Source of the DNA: Massilia soli
GTDB taxonomy: Bacteria; Pseudomonadota; Gammaproteobacteria; Burkholderiales; Burkholderiaceae_D
Direction: 5' to 3'
Length of the DNA stretch: 64,000 nt
NCBI RefSeq assembly: GCF_016809835.1
Contig: NZ_JAFBIL020000001.1
Coordinates: 310,001-374,000 of the forward strand
A program made the translations under genes and the position numbers. Each line of letters opens with the position of its first letter. The first letter of the stretch is position 1. Below the pieces are notes generated by a model. The model searched no databases, was not told the origin of the DNA, and saw nothing but the letters and a program-made list of their open reading frames with translations. Below are positions 9,648-18,274 of this stretch, piece by piece.

Positions 9648-9761
9648 CGCCGCTCACTTTCCAAATAGCGGTTCTCCCGGACGGGGAACTGAACAGCGAG
9701 CGTACACGTCAGCCACGGGCACATCATGACAAAAAGCAAACAGAAACCAGCACCGTCCGAA

Positions 9762-9798
9762 GTGTCCATCCGGCGCCGTCCGGACACGCGCGGACAGC
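9762..9798 (+). promoter_or_regulatory. Candidate enhancer (UAS) for a sigma54 activator
   Basis: GTGTCC (9762-9767), GGCGCC and GGACAC (9782-9787) form a symmetrical site, GTGTCC-N4-GGCGCC-N4-GGACAC. It is followed by GCGCGGACAGC (9788-9798). The site centre is about 80 bp upstream of the -12 element at 9856, a normal distance for an NtrC-family binding site. The 11-mer GCGCGGACAGC recurs in the same orientation upstream of the tldD operon promoter. Confidence 0.6.
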
Positions 9799-9842
9799 GG
9801 ACGCAAGGATAGAATCTTTATATGATTCAAACACTTAACTGG

Positions 9843-9857
9843 TGGCACGGTTCATGC
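9843..9857 (+). promoter_or_regulatory. Sigma54 (-24/-12) promoter of the ABC-transporter/NtrBC operon
   Basis: TGGCACGGTTCATGC keeps the GG and GC dinucleotides at the exact spacing of the consensus TGGCAC-N5-TTGC, with one change in the -12 part (ATGC). Transcription should begin near 9869, leaving a short leader before the ATG at 9895. The operon encodes its own NtrC-type activator, which fits autoregulation. Confidence 0.7.
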
Positions 9858-9894
9858 GTTGATATTTACATCATTACACGAACTGAAACAGCCC

Positions 9895-11163
9895 ATGATT
9901 CGCGATACCTCACATCAGGACACCGTCGTCGCCCCGCCAAAGGGTCAGAAAAACAAGCGCCGCGCGATCATCGCGGGCAGCGTGGCAGTTGGCGCAGCGG
10001 CCGTTGTCTACCTGCTGTCCGCATGGGGCAGCAGCGAGCACTCCGTCAACGCCAACCGCATCCGCATCGCTGAAGTCGGCCGCGGCACCCTGGTGCGCGA
10101 CGCCTCGGTCAACGGCCGCGTGGTCGCCGCCGTCAGCCCTACCCTGTACTCCACCGCGCCATCGACCGTCACGCTCAAAGTGGCTGCCGGCGACACCGTC
10201 AAGCGCGGCCAGGTGCTCGCGGTGCTTGAATCGCCCGACCTGTCCGATGCGCTGAAGGTCGAGCAATCCAGCTACTCGCAGCTGGAAGCCGAAGTCGCCC
10301 GCCAGCGCATCCTCGCCCGCAAGCAGAAGCTGCTGGCCCAGCGCGAGGCCGACACCGCCGAAATCGACCGCCTGTCCGCCCAGCGGACACTGGAGCGTTA
10401 CGAAGGCGTCGCCAACGAGGGCATCATCGCCAAGATCGACTACCAGAAAGCCAAGGACGCCCTGAAGTCGGCGCAGATCCGCGCCAAGCATGCGGCCGAC
10501 GCCGCCGGGCTGGAAAGCGACGATGTCGGCCTCGCGCTCAAGACCAAGGTCAATGAACTCGATCGCCAGCGCCTGTCGATGGCCAACGCCCAGCGCCGCG
10601 TCGATGAACTGACGGTGCGCGCGCCGGTCGATGGCTTCATCGGCACGCTGTCGGTGCAGAACCGCAGCGTGGTGCCGGCCAACGCCGCGCTCATGACGCT
10701 GGTCGACCTGTCGCGCCTTGAAGTCGAACTCGAAGTACCGGAGACCTATGTGTCCGATATGGGCCTGGGCATGACCGCCGAAATCGCCCTGCCAACCGGC
10801 ACCGCCACCGGCAAGCTGTCCGCGCTGTCGCCGGAAGTGGTGCGCAACCAGGTGCTGGCGCGCGTGCGCTTCGACGGCGAGCAGCCGAAAGGCCTGCGCC
10901 AAAGCCAGCGCCTCACGGCGCGCCTCCTGATCGAAGAAAAGCCGAACGTGCTGATGGTGCCGCGCGGCCCGTTCGTCGAAAGCGAGGGCGGACGCTTCGC
11001 CTACGTGGTGGAAGACGGCGTCGCCGTGCGCCGCCCGATCACCGTGGGTGCGACCAGCATCTCCGCGGTCGAAATTCTGTCCGGCCTCAAGCCGGGCGAC
11101 AAGGTGGTCATCGCGGGTACCGACACATTCAAGAACGCCGCCCGCGTCTCAATCAATCAATAA
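9895..11163 (+). CDS. Periplasmic adaptor protein of an ABC efflux system (HlyD/MacA-like)
   Basis: This 422-residue membrane-fusion protein joins an inner-membrane ABC transporter to the periplasm or an outer-membrane channel. A single membrane anchor lies at about residues 20-40 (RAIIAGSVAVGAAAVVYLLS). It is followed by a lipoyl/barrel-sandwich half, a long coiled-coil hairpin (about residues 110-230, rich in Glu, Ala, Arg and Gln) and the second half-motif LTVRAPVDGFIGTL. The C-terminal beta-barrel ends with GLKPGDKVVIAGTDTFKNAA. The frame is open upstream to a TTG at 9859, but 9895 is the first ATG and leaves a normal leader after the sigma54 start site. It is the first gene of a tightly spaced operon; the substrate cannot be deduced. 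Confidence 0.88.
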   Translation: MIRDTSHQDTVVAPPKGQKNKRRAIIAGSVAVGAAAVVYLLSAWGSSEHSVNANRIRIAEVGRGTLVRDASVNGRVVAAVSPTLYSTAPSTVTLKVAAGDTVKRGQVLAVLESPDLSDALKVEQSSYSQLEAEVARQRILARKQKLLAQREADTAEIDRLSAQRTLERYEGVANEGIIAKIDYQKAKDALKSAQIRAKHAADAAGLESDDVGLALKTKVNELDRQRLSMANAQRRVDELTVRAPVDGFIGTLSVQNRSVVPANAALMTLVDLSRLEVELEVPETYVSDMGLGMTAEIALPTGTATGKLSALSPEVVRNQVLARVRFDGEQPKGLRQSQRLTARLLIEEKPNVLMVPRGPFVESEGGRFAYVVEDGVAVRRPITVGATSISAVEILSGLKPGDKVVIAGTDTFKNAARVSINQ

Positions 11164-11191
11164 CAATCAACCGAACCTGAAAGGACATCCC

Positions 11192-11902
11192 ATGCTGCGC
11201 ATGACAAACCTGAGCAAGGTGTACCGCACCCACATGATCGAAACCCACGCGCTGCGCGGCTTCGAGATCGACGTCAAGCAGGGCGAGTTCGTCACCGTCA
11301 CCGGCCCTTCGGGTTCGGGCAAGACCAGCTTCCTGAACATCGCCGGCCTGCTGGAAGACTTCACCGACGGCGAGTACGTTCTCGACGGCGTCAACGTCAA
11401 GGGCATGGACGACAACGCCCGTTCGCGCCTGCGCAACGAGAAGCTGGGCTTCATCTTCCAGGGCTTCAACCTGATTCCCGACCTGAACCTGTTCGATAAC
11501 GTCGACGTCCCGTTGCGCTACCGCGGGTTCAACGCGGCCGAACGCAAGGAGCGCATCGAAGACGCGCTGGCCAAGGTCGGCCTGGCCTCGCGCATGAAAC
11601 ACTACCCTGCCGAACTGTCGGGCGGACAGCAGCAGCGCGTGGCGATCGCGCGCGCGCTGGCTGGCTCGCCGAAGCTGCTGCTGGCCGATGAACCGACCGG
11701 CAACCTCGATACCCAGATGGCGCGCGGCGTGATGGAACTGCTTGAAGAGATCAATTCGCAGGGCACCACCATCCTGATGGTGACCCACGATCCCGAGCTG
11801 GCGGTGCGCTCGCAGCGCAACGTGCACATCATCGACGGCCAGGTGTCCGACCTGGTGCGCAAGGCGCCGTCGCTGGTCGCCACCGCCGGCCACGGCGCAT
11901 AA
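11192..11902 (+). CDS. ABC transporter ATP-binding protein (MacB/LolD type)
   Basis: The 236-residue protein is a complete nucleotide-binding domain: Walker A GPSGSGKT (38-45), Q-loop FIFQGFNLIP, signature LSGGQQQRV (142-150), Walker B KLLLADEPTG (161-170) and a switch His in MVTHDPELA. It should power the two permeases encoded next. The first ATG of the conserved domain at 11192 is preceded by AAAGGACAT, a good ribosome site; the frame extends upstream into the previous gene, but that part is not conserved. Proteins of this subgroup usually drive efflux of peptides or macrolides, or lipoprotein handling, by a mechanotransmission mechanism. Confidence 0.93.
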   Translation: MLRMTNLSKVYRTHMIETHALRGFEIDVKQGEFVTVTGPSGSGKTSFLNIAGLLEDFTDGEYVLDGVNVKGMDDNARSRLRNEKLGFIFQGFNLIPDLNLFDNVDVPLRYRGFNAAERKERIEDALAKVGLASRMKHYPAELSGGQQQRVAIARALAGSPKLLLADEPTGNLDTQMARGVMELLEEINSQGTTILMVTHDPELAVRSQRNVHIIDGQVSDLVRKAPSLVATAGHGA

Positions 11903-11911
11903 GGAGACCCC

Positions 11912-13228
11912 ATGTTCCTCTATTATTTCCGGCTCGGCGTCCACAGCCTGCGCCGCAATCCCGCGTTGACCGCGCTGATGGTACTGACTCTGGCAATCGG
12001 CGTGGCAGCAACCATGTCCACGCTGACGATCCTGCACGTGATGTCGGGCGACCCGATTCCGCACAAGAGCAACCGCCTGTTTGTTCCGGTAATCGACAAT
12101 GGCCCGCTTGAGGGCTACAACCCGGCGGAAGACAACCGGGGCCACGACATGATGAGTTATCGCGACGCAGCCAACCTCCTCAAAGACGGCTTCGGCGAGC
12201 GCCGTTTCGCGATGTACGCAATCAGCGCCCCGATCCAGCCTGAACGCAAGGACCTGGCCGTGATGTCGGCCGACGGCCTGGCGCCAACGCGCGACTTCTT
12301 CGCGATGGTCGAGACACCTTTCCTGTATGGCCAGCCGTGGAGCGAAGCCGACGACAAGGCCGGCGCCGACGTCGTCGTGCTGAGCAAGGCGCTGTCCGAA
12401 AAACTGTTCGGCGCAATCGATCCGGTGGGCAAGCGCGTGCGCATGATGGGGTTCGACTTCCAGGTGGTCGGCGTCACCAAGCCGTGGGTGCCGGTGCCTA
12501 AGTACTACCGCCTGGTCGGTGGGGATGGCGCCTTCGGCAAAGAAGAAGAATTCATGATCCCGTTCGCGTCGGCGATCCGCCACGAGACTGGCCACAACGG
12601 CAGCATGAGCTGCAGTTCGCGCCGCGAGCCGGGCTGGCAAGGCTTGCTGGACTCCGAGTGCACCTGGCTGCAGTTCATGTTCGAGACCGCATCAAGCGGC
12701 GAGCGCGCCGACCTGCAAGCCTACCTCGACAACTACGCCAACGAACAGCGCAAGCTGGGACGGCTCAAGCGCAATGCCAAGAACGAGCTGTTCGACGTGA
12801 TGGGATGGCTGGAACGCCGCAAGGTGGTCGGCAACGACAGCCGCCTGTCCGCGTGGCTGGCATTCGGCTTCCTGGTCCTGTGCCTGGTCAATACCATCGG
12901 CCTGCTGCTGGCGAAATTCTCGGTGCGCGCTTCCGAAGTCGGCATCCGCCGTGCGCTGGGCGCGTCGCGCAGGGAGATCTTCCAGCAGTTCCTGATGGAG
13001 ACCGCCGTTGTCGGCCTTGCTGGCGGCATCCTTGGCCTGTTGCTGTCGTTCGGCGCGCTGGCACTGATCGGCATGCAGTCGGAGCAGCTGTCGGTGGTGG
13101 CAAAGATGGACTGGCAGATGCTGGGACTGACGTTTGTCATGTCGCTGATGGCCGCGATCATCGCCGGCTTGCTGCCGACCTGGCGCGCCTGCCAGGTCAC
13201 GCCCGCCATCCAACTTAAATCGCAGTGA
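11912..13228 (+). CDS. MacB/FtsX-type ABC permease, first of two
   Basis: This 438-residue membrane protein has one N-terminal membrane segment (about residues 15-45), a periplasmic MacB core domain of some 250 residues and a C-terminal FtsX domain of three segments. The cytoplasmic loop between them reads VRASEVGIRRALGASRREIF, the usual coupling motif. The start is 9 bp after the ATPase stop codon, with AAGGAGACCCC as ribosome site. Unlike E. coli MacB, the ATPase is a separate protein. It probably forms a heterodimer with the next gene product. Confidence 0.9.
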   Translation: MFLYYFRLGVHSLRRNPALTALMVLTLAIGVAATMSTLTILHVMSGDPIPHKSNRLFVPVIDNGPLEGYNPAEDNRGHDMMSYRDAANLLKDGFGERRFAMYAISAPIQPERKDLAVMSADGLAPTRDFFAMVETPFLYGQPWSEADDKAGADVVVLSKALSEKLFGAIDPVGKRVRMMGFDFQVVGVTKPWVPVPKYYRLVGGDGAFGKEEEFMIPFASAIRHETGHNGSMSCSSRREPGWQGLLDSECTWLQFMFETASSGERADLQAYLDNYANEQRKLGRLKRNAKNELFDVMGWLERRKVVGNDSRLSAWLAFGFLVLCLVNTIGLLLAKFSVRASEVGIRRALGASRREIFQQFLMETAVVGLAGGILGLLLSFGALALIGMQSEQLSVVAKMDWQMLGLTFVMSLMAAIIAGLLPTWRACQVTPAIQLKSQ

Positions 13229-13237
13229 GGTAAGAAT

Positions 13238-14476
13238 ATGGAAATCCGTCCAATCCTGTCAGCTCTGCTACGCAGCAAAACCGGCGCCATCCTGGTGGCC
13301 TTGCAGGTAGCAATCAGCCTGGCCATTTTATCCAATGCGCTGCACATCGTCGAAGTACGCCAGGGTGTGGCAGCACGCCCTAGCGGCATCCAGGAAGAAA
13401 GCGACGTGTTCTACCTGCGCGTGCGCCATCTCGACGAGTCGGACCACAACGCCCAGCTCGCGCTGCAGAAGGCCGAAGCGGCTACCCTGCGCGCCGTCGG
13501 CGGCGTCACCTCGGTGGCGTTCACCAACCAGATGCCGATGTCGCGTTCGGGCAGCACCAACAGCGTCGCGATCGACCGCAAGCAGGTTACTGAAAGCGCC
13601 AGTGCGTCGTTCTACTTCAGCCCTGAGTCGCTGGTCAAGACCTGGGGCCTGAAGATTGTCGAAGGCCGCGATTTCACACCGGATGAAGTCATCGAGATCG
13701 ACGCCAGCGCCGACCGCGACAGCTTCCCGAAGTCGGTGATCGTCACGCGCGCGCTGGCGAAAAAGGTCTGGCCGAACGACGCCAGCCCACTCGGCAAGAC
13801 CCTGTTCTTCGGTACCGGCGAAAGCGCCAATGCGGCGCGCGTCGTCGGTGTGGTCGAGCGCCTGCAGACGCAATCGGCGCAGGTCTACGAAGAGGGCGAG
13901 TTTTCCACCATCGTTCCAATGCGCCTGACCAATGGCTTCGGCACCATCTTCACCGTGCGCGCCGAACCGGGGCAACGGGACCGCGTCATGAAGGAAGCGG
14001 AGGAGGCCCTGCGCAAGGCTGCTCCACGTCCGGTGCTGCTCGATTCCGAGACCGTTGAAAGCGATCGCAAGAACCGCTACCGCGCCGACGAAGCGCTGTC
14101 ATGGATGTTGATCACCGTTAGCGTGCTGCTCTTGATGATCACCGCCAGCGGCATTGTCGGCATGGCCAGCCTGTGGGTGACACAGCGCCGCAAGCAGATC
14201 GGGGTACGCCGCGCGCTTGGTGCGCGCCGTGTCGACATCCTGCGCTACTTCCTGACCGAGAACTTCCTGATCACCAGTTGCGGCGTGTTCGCCGGCGTGA
14301 TGCTGGCGCTCGGGCTGAACCATCTCCTGGTCAGCAAGCTTGAAATGACCCGGCTGCCAGTGCATTACCTGATCGCGGGAGCAGGCCTGTTCTGGGCGCT
14401 CGGCGTGGCGGCGGTGTACGGTCCCGCGTGGCGCGCTGCGACGATCTCGCCAGCGATGGCAACCCGCAGTGCCTGA
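13238..14476 (+). CDS. MacB/FtsX-type ABC permease, second of two
   Basis: The 412-residue protein has the same layout as its neighbour: an N-terminal membrane segment (about residues 13-30), a periplasmic MacB core domain and a C-terminal FtsX domain with the loop VTQRRKQIGVRRALGARRVDIL. It starts 9 bp after the previous stop codon. Two unequal permeases plus one ATPase and one adaptor suggest a heterodimeric MacB-like exporter. The periplasmic domains differ in length from each other, which may reflect asymmetric contact with the adaptor. Substrate unknown. Confidence 0.9.
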   Translation: MEIRPILSALLRSKTGAILVALQVAISLAILSNALHIVEVRQGVAARPSGIQEESDVFYLRVRHLDESDHNAQLALQKAEAATLRAVGGVTSVAFTNQMPMSRSGSTNSVAIDRKQVTESASASFYFSPESLVKTWGLKIVEGRDFTPDEVIEIDASADRDSFPKSVIVTRALAKKVWPNDASPLGKTLFFGTGESANAARVVGVVERLQTQSAQVYEEGEFSTIVPMRLTNGFGTIFTVRAEPGQRDRVMKEAEEALRKAAPRPVLLDSETVESDRKNRYRADEALSWMLITVSVLLLMITASGIVGMASLWVTQRRKQIGVRRALGARRVDILRYFLTENFLITSCGVFAGVMLALGLNHLLVSKLEMTRLPVHYLIAGAGLFWALGVAAVYGPAWRAATISPAMATRSA

Positions 14477-14485
14477 CCTAAGTAC

Positions 14486-14568
14486 CCGTCATTCCCGCGA
14501 ACGCGGGAATCCATAGTGCCCCACCCTATTACCGGTGCTACAGGTTCCCGCGTTCGCGGGAACGACGG
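14486..14568. repeat. REP-like inverted pair
   Basis: CGTCATTCCCGCGAACGCGG (from about 14488) and its inverted relative ending GCGGGAACGACGG (to 14568) face each other across about 35 bp. Each contains the palindrome TTCCCGCGAACGCGGGAA or a close variant. It sits between the second permease and the regulator genes, and could stabilise or attenuate the transcript between the two halves of the operon. Confidence 0.75.
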
Positions 14569-14623
14569 TTTATTGGAAGGCTTAAGTACCTGATAGCGAT
14601 TTTCCGGTGGTATCCTAGCGCCC

Positions 14624-15955
14624 ATGCCAACTGTACTCATCATCGACGACAACGCCGCCGTCGCCATCGCGCTCGAAGTCCTGTTTTCACTGCATGACAT
14701 CGACGCGCTGCGCGCGGCGTCCCCAAGCGAAGGCCTGGCCCTGCTGGAGAGCGCCAATGTGGACCTGGTGATCCAGGACATGAACTTCACGGCCGACACC
14801 ACATCGGGCGTAGAGGGCACCGCCCTGTTCCGCGAAATCCGCAGGCGCCATCCCGACCTTCCGGTCATCCTGCTCACCGCATGGACCCACCTCGATGCGG
14901 CGGTCGACCTGGTCAAGTCCGGCGCCGCCGACTATCTCTCCAAGCCGTGGGACGACAAGCGCCTGCTGGCGACCGTCACCAACCTGATTGAACTTGGCCA
15001 GGCCAACCGCGCCTTGCAGCAGCGCGTGCAGCGCGAGCGGCGCGAGAAGCGCGACCTCGAACACAAGTTCGACTTGCGCGGCATGGTATGGGCAGACCCG
15101 GCCACCGAACGGGTGCTGAACCTGGCCTGCCAGGTCGCGCGCGCCGATGTGCCTGTCTTGATCACCGGGCCAAACGGCACCGGCAAGGAACGCATCGCAG
15201 AGATCATCCAGGCCAACTCGCAGGTGGCAAACGGGCCGTTCGTTGTGCTCAATTGCGGCGCCCTGCCGGCCGACCTGATCGAGGCCGAACTGTTTGGCGC
15301 TGAAGCCGGCGCCTACACCGGCGCCTCGCGCGCGCGCGAAGGCAAGTTTGAAGCGGCCGATGGCGGCACCCTGTTCCTCGACGAGATCGGCAACCTGCCG
15401 CTGGCCGGCCAGATGAAGCTGCTGCGCGTACTCGAAACCGGCCGCTTCGAGCGTCTTGGCTCGAACCGCGAGCGCCAGGTCAAGGTGCGCGTCATCAGCG
15501 CCACCAACGCCGACCTGCAATCGATGATCCGCGCCGGCACCTTCCGCGAAGACCTGTTCTATCGCCTCAACGTGATCGAGCTGCGGTTGCCGCCGCTGGC
15601 ATCGCGCCCTGCCGATATTTTGCCGCTGGCGGCGGGGTTCCTGGCGCCCGGAAAATCGCTGCACCCGGCGGCGCAGGCCGCGCTGATGGCGCACGCGTGG
15701 CCGGGCAACGTGCGCGAGCTTAAAAACGTGATGCAGCGCGCCTCGCTGCTGGCGCAAGGCAGCACCATCAAGGCCGACGATCTGGGCCTGCCGCTGGCCG
15801 CCCTGCCCGCCGTCGAGAACGAACCTGACCGCGACACCATCGCCCAGGCGCTGGCGCGCGCCAACGGCGTGGTGGCGCAGGCCGCCGCCGAACTTGGCCT
15901 GTCGCGCCAGGCGCTGTACCGGCGCATGGAACGGCTGGGCATCGCCCGTCCGTGA
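14624..15955 (+). CDS. Sigma54-dependent response regulator (NtrC family)
   Basis: The 443-residue protein has a receiver domain (Asp52 in VIQDMNF as phosphoacceptor, Lys107 in YLSKPWDD), an AAA+ domain with Walker A GPNGTGKE (182-189) and a Fis-type helix-turn-helix at the end ([20 protein letters not shown]). The sigma54-contact loop is GAYTGA (229-234), a common variant of GAFTGA. It would activate sigma54 promoters from upstream sites. Two such promoters occur in this window, upstream of its own operon and of the tldD operon, with shared candidate binding sites. It is translationally coupled to its kinase: its stop codon overlaps the next ATG. Confidence 0.93.
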   Translation: MPTVLIIDDNAAVAIALEVLFSLHDIDALRAASPSEGLALLESANVDLVIQDMNFTADTTSGVEGTALFREIRRRHPDLPVILLTAWTHLDAAVDLVKSGAADYLSKPWDDKRLLATVTNLIELGQANRALQQRVQRERREKRDLEHKFDLRGMVWADPATERVLNLACQVARADVPVLITGPNGTGKERIAEIIQANSQVANGPFVVLNCGALPADLIEAELFGAEAGAYTGASRAREGKFEAADGGTLFLDEIGNLPLAGQMKLLRVLETGRFERLGSNRERQVKVRVISATNADLQSMIRAGTFREDLFYRLNVIELRLPPLASRPADILPLAAGFLAPGKSLHPAAQAALMAHAWPGNVRELKNVMQRASLLAQGSTIKADDLGLPLAALPAVENEPDRDTIAQALARANGVVAQAAAELGLSRQALYRRMERLGIARP

Positions 15956-17289
15956 TGAGCGCGCGCCGCGGCTTCCGCCTGTCGCTGGTCACGCGCCTGT
16001 CGGCGCTGGTCGGCACGCTGCTGGCGCTCGGCGTGATCATCGCGCTGGTACTGGCGCACTTTATTCCCGGCCAGCCCGGGCTGGTGTTCGCCATCTGCCT
16101 GGCCTGCGTGGTGCCGATTTCGATCATCACGCTGCGCTCGCAGATCCAGCCGATCCTGTCGTTGTTCCGCGCGCTGGAAGGCACGGTCACCAGCTACAAG
16201 GACGGCGACTTCTCATTTAGCCTGCACTGGCCCCACAACGATGAACTGGCCGACCTGATCGACGCCCACAACGCACTCGGCAACGTGCTGCGCGACCAGC
16301 GCCTCGGCCTGGTCCAGCGCGAACTGCTGCTCGACACGATGGTGCAGAACACGCCCGTCGCGATGCTGCTGGTGGCCGACGCCGGCGCCATCGTCTATGC
16401 CAACGTGGCGGCGCGCCAGCTGCTCAACGACGGCCGCAGGCTGGAAGGCCACCAACTGGCCGAGCTCCTGGCCCGCTCCACGCCTGCGCTGGTCGAAGCG
16501 CTCGGTCGCGGCGGCGATGGGCTGTTCACCTCTGGCGAGAGCGAAGACGAGGAGGTCTACCACCTCGCGCGCACCACCTTCATGCTGAACGGGCGCAGGC
16601 ACGAGCTGCTGCTGCTGCGCCAGCTGACGCTGGAACTGCGGCGCCAGGAAGTGCAGACCTGGAAAAAGGTGATCCGCGTGATCAGCCACGAATTGAACAA
16701 TTCGCTGGCGCCGCTGACATCGCTTGCCCATTCGGGCGCGGAGCTGGTCCGGCGCGGCCAGACCGACCGGCTGCCACAGATCCTCGCCACCATCGAGGAG
16801 CGCACCCGCCACCTGGAGAGTTTCATTCTCGGATACGCGCGCTTCGCCAAGCTGCCGTCGCCGCGGGTCGAACCGTGCGACTGGGATGGCTTTGTCGAGC
16901 GCCTGTCGTCGCAGGTGCCGTTTAAAGTCACTGGCGATCTGCCGCAGGAATCCGCCTGGTTCGACACTGCCCAGATGGAGCAAGCCTTGCTTAACCTGCT
17001 GAAGAATGCCCACGAATCCGGCTCGCTGGCTGGCGACGTTGAACTGAACGTGCGCACTGCCCAGGGTGTGGTGCGGATCGAAGTGGCCGACCGCGGCACC
17101 GGCATGAACGACGCCGTACTGACTAACGCGCTGGTGCCGTTCTACTCCACCAAGCGCAGCGGCACCGGCCTGGGGCTTGCGCTGGCGCGTGAAATCGCCG
17201 AAGCGCATGGCGGCCGCATCACGCTGGGCAACCGCGATGGCGGCGGCCTGGCTGTCATGCTGATCCTCCCCGCCCTGCCCGCCGCGTAA
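15952..17289 (+). CDS. Sensor histidine kinase (NtrB-like), partner of the upstream regulator
   Basis: This 445-residue kinase has two membrane segments near the N-terminus (about residues 13-60) with almost no periplasmic loop. A HAMP-like linker, a PAS-like domain (about 125-220) and a HisKA domain follow, with phosphoacceptor His245 in ISHELNNSLAP. The HATPase domain has N-box LLNLLKNAHESG and G-boxes DRGTGMND and GTGLGLAL. The ATGA overlap with the regulator gene marks them as a pair. With so little exposed periplasmic sequence, it probably senses a signal in the membrane or cytoplasm, or the state of the transporter encoded upstream. Confidence 0.92.
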   Translation: MMSARRGFRLSLVTRLSALVGTLLALGVIIALVLAHFIPGQPGLVFAICLACVVPISIITLRSQIQPILSLFRALEGTVTSYKDGDFSFSLHWPHNDELADLIDAHNALGNVLRDQRLGLVQRELLLDTMVQNTPVAMLLVADAGAIVYANVAARQLLNDGRRLEGHQLAELLARSTPALVEALGRGGDGLFTSGESEDEEVYHLARTTFMLNGRRHELLLLRQLTLELRRQEVQTWKKVIRVISHELNNSLAPLTSLAHSGAELVRRGQTDRLPQILATIEERTRHLESFILGYARFAKLPSPRVEPCDWDGFVERLSSQVPFKVTGDLPQESAWFDTAQMEQALLNLLKNAHESGSLAGDVELNVRTAQGVVRIEVADRGTGMNDAVLTNALVPFYSTKRSGTGLGLALAREIAEAHGGRITLGNRDGGGLAVMLILPALPAA

Positions 17290-17311
17290 TGCGGTGGTAA
17301 GATGCGCGGTC

Positions 17312-18082
17312 ATGGCTTCCACTCCAACCTCCCGTTTTGCCGCGCCCGGCCATCCGCCCGCGACCACCACACAGTTCCGCGGCGTGCGCTTCCTGCACCT
17401 CGGCACCTCGTGGGTGCAGGGCGCGATGCGGCTCGATAAGCCCGACAATATCGAGCTCGAATACGTCCAGATGATGATGATGTGGATGCTGTTCAACGAC
17501 CAGCCGAAGCGCATCGCCCAGCTGGGCCTCGGCAGCGCCGCGCTGACCAAGTTCTGCTATCAGCGCTTTCCGCATGCGCGCGTCGATGTGGCCGAACTCA
17601 ATCCGAACGTGATCGACATCTGCCACGCCGAATTCGGCCTGCCGTCCAACGACGAGCGCCTCAATGTGCGCGAGATGGATGCGATGGATTTCGTGCTCGA
17701 CCCGGCCAACCACAACAGCATCGATGTGCTGCAGGTCGACCTGTACGATGAAGACGCGCGCGGGCCGGTGCTCGATTCGCAGGAGTTCTACCAGGCCTGC
17801 CATGACTGCCTGACCGACGACGGCATCATGACCACCAACGTGTTCGGGGAGTTTTCGAATTACGACAAGAACCTGCAGAACATGGAGCTGGTGTTCGATG
17901 CGGTGGTGTGGCTGCCCGAGGTACACGACGCAAATATCATCGTCATCGCCTTCAAGCGCTCGCCGCAGGTTGACTTCAATGTGCTGTACGAGCGCGCCGG
18001 CGACATCAAGCGGCGCATGAACCTGCCGGCCAAGAACTGGGTCAATGGCTTCAAATCGTGGATGCAGGACTGCCAGGAATAG
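17312..18082 (+). CDS. Spermidine synthase-like SAM-fold protein
   Basis: The 256-residue protein has a Rossmann-type methyltransferase/aminopropyltransferase core: IAQLGLGSAALTKFCYQRFP holds the glycine loop, and VDVAELNPNVIDIC supplies the acidic residue that binds the cofactor ribose. It continues with DVLQVDLYDEDARGP and LTDDGIMTTNVFGE. It resembles SpeE-family proteins but lacks an obvious full polyamine-binding N-terminal domain, so it may be a related enzyme of unknown acceptor. I chose the ATG at 17312; a GTG at 17294 is possible. It lies 22 bp after the kinase gene and may be transcribed with it, though the topic is unrelated. Confidence 0.75.
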   Translation: MASTPTSRFAAPGHPPATTTQFRGVRFLHLGTSWVQGAMRLDKPDNIELEYVQMMMMWMLFNDQPKRIAQLGLGSAALTKFCYQRFPHARVDVAELNPNVIDICHAEFGLPSNDERLNVREMDAMDFVLDPANHNSIDVLQVDLYDEDARGPVLDSQEFYQACHDCLTDDGIMTTNVFGEFSNYDKNLQNMELVFDAVVWLPEVHDANIIVIAFKRSPQVDFNVLYERAGDIKRRMNLPAKNWVNGFKSWMQDCQE

Positions 18083-18124
18083 CTCAGGTATTTACATCAG
18101 CTTACCGCGTTTCTCGCTAGTTCG

Positions 18125-18140
18125 CAGGCAATATTGCCTG
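18125..18140. promoter_or_regulatory. 16-bp perfect palindrome, candidate operator
   Basis: CAGGCAATATTGCCTG is a perfect palindrome about 36 bp upstream of the proposed -35 element of the TonB-dependent receptor gene. Its size and symmetry suit a dimeric regulator, but no regulator gene lies beside it. Confidence 0.45.
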
Positions 18141-18175
18141 ATTTCCACGTAAACACAACAGTCTCGTGATACGCG

Positions 18176-18204
18176 TTGTCGCACCATTTTGTTTCCCTTA
18201 GTAT
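18176..18204 (+). promoter_or_regulatory. Candidate sigma70 promoter of the TonB-dependent receptor
   Basis: TTGTCG (18176-18181) and TAGTAT (18199-18204) are separated by 17 bp. Each matches four of six consensus bases. The transcript would begin within the inverted repeat that forms the leader stem-loop. Confidence 0.4.
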
Positions 18205-18258
18205 CGTTTGCAGCGGGTCGCCTGGCGCCCCGCCAGTCAATTCAATCTGCAAACGATA
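18202..18258 (+). promoter_or_regulatory. Leader stem-loop before the receptor gene
   Basis: TATCGTTTGCAG (18202-18213) and CTGCAAACGATA (18247-18258) are perfect 12-bp inverted arms. A smaller hairpin CTGGC-GCCCC-GCCAG lies inside the loop. The right arm ends immediately before the AAGAGAGAAA ribosome site and the ATG at 18275. It could be an RNA control element or two half-sites of an operator. Confidence 0.5.
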
Positions 18259-18274
18259 AAAAGAGAGAAACACA

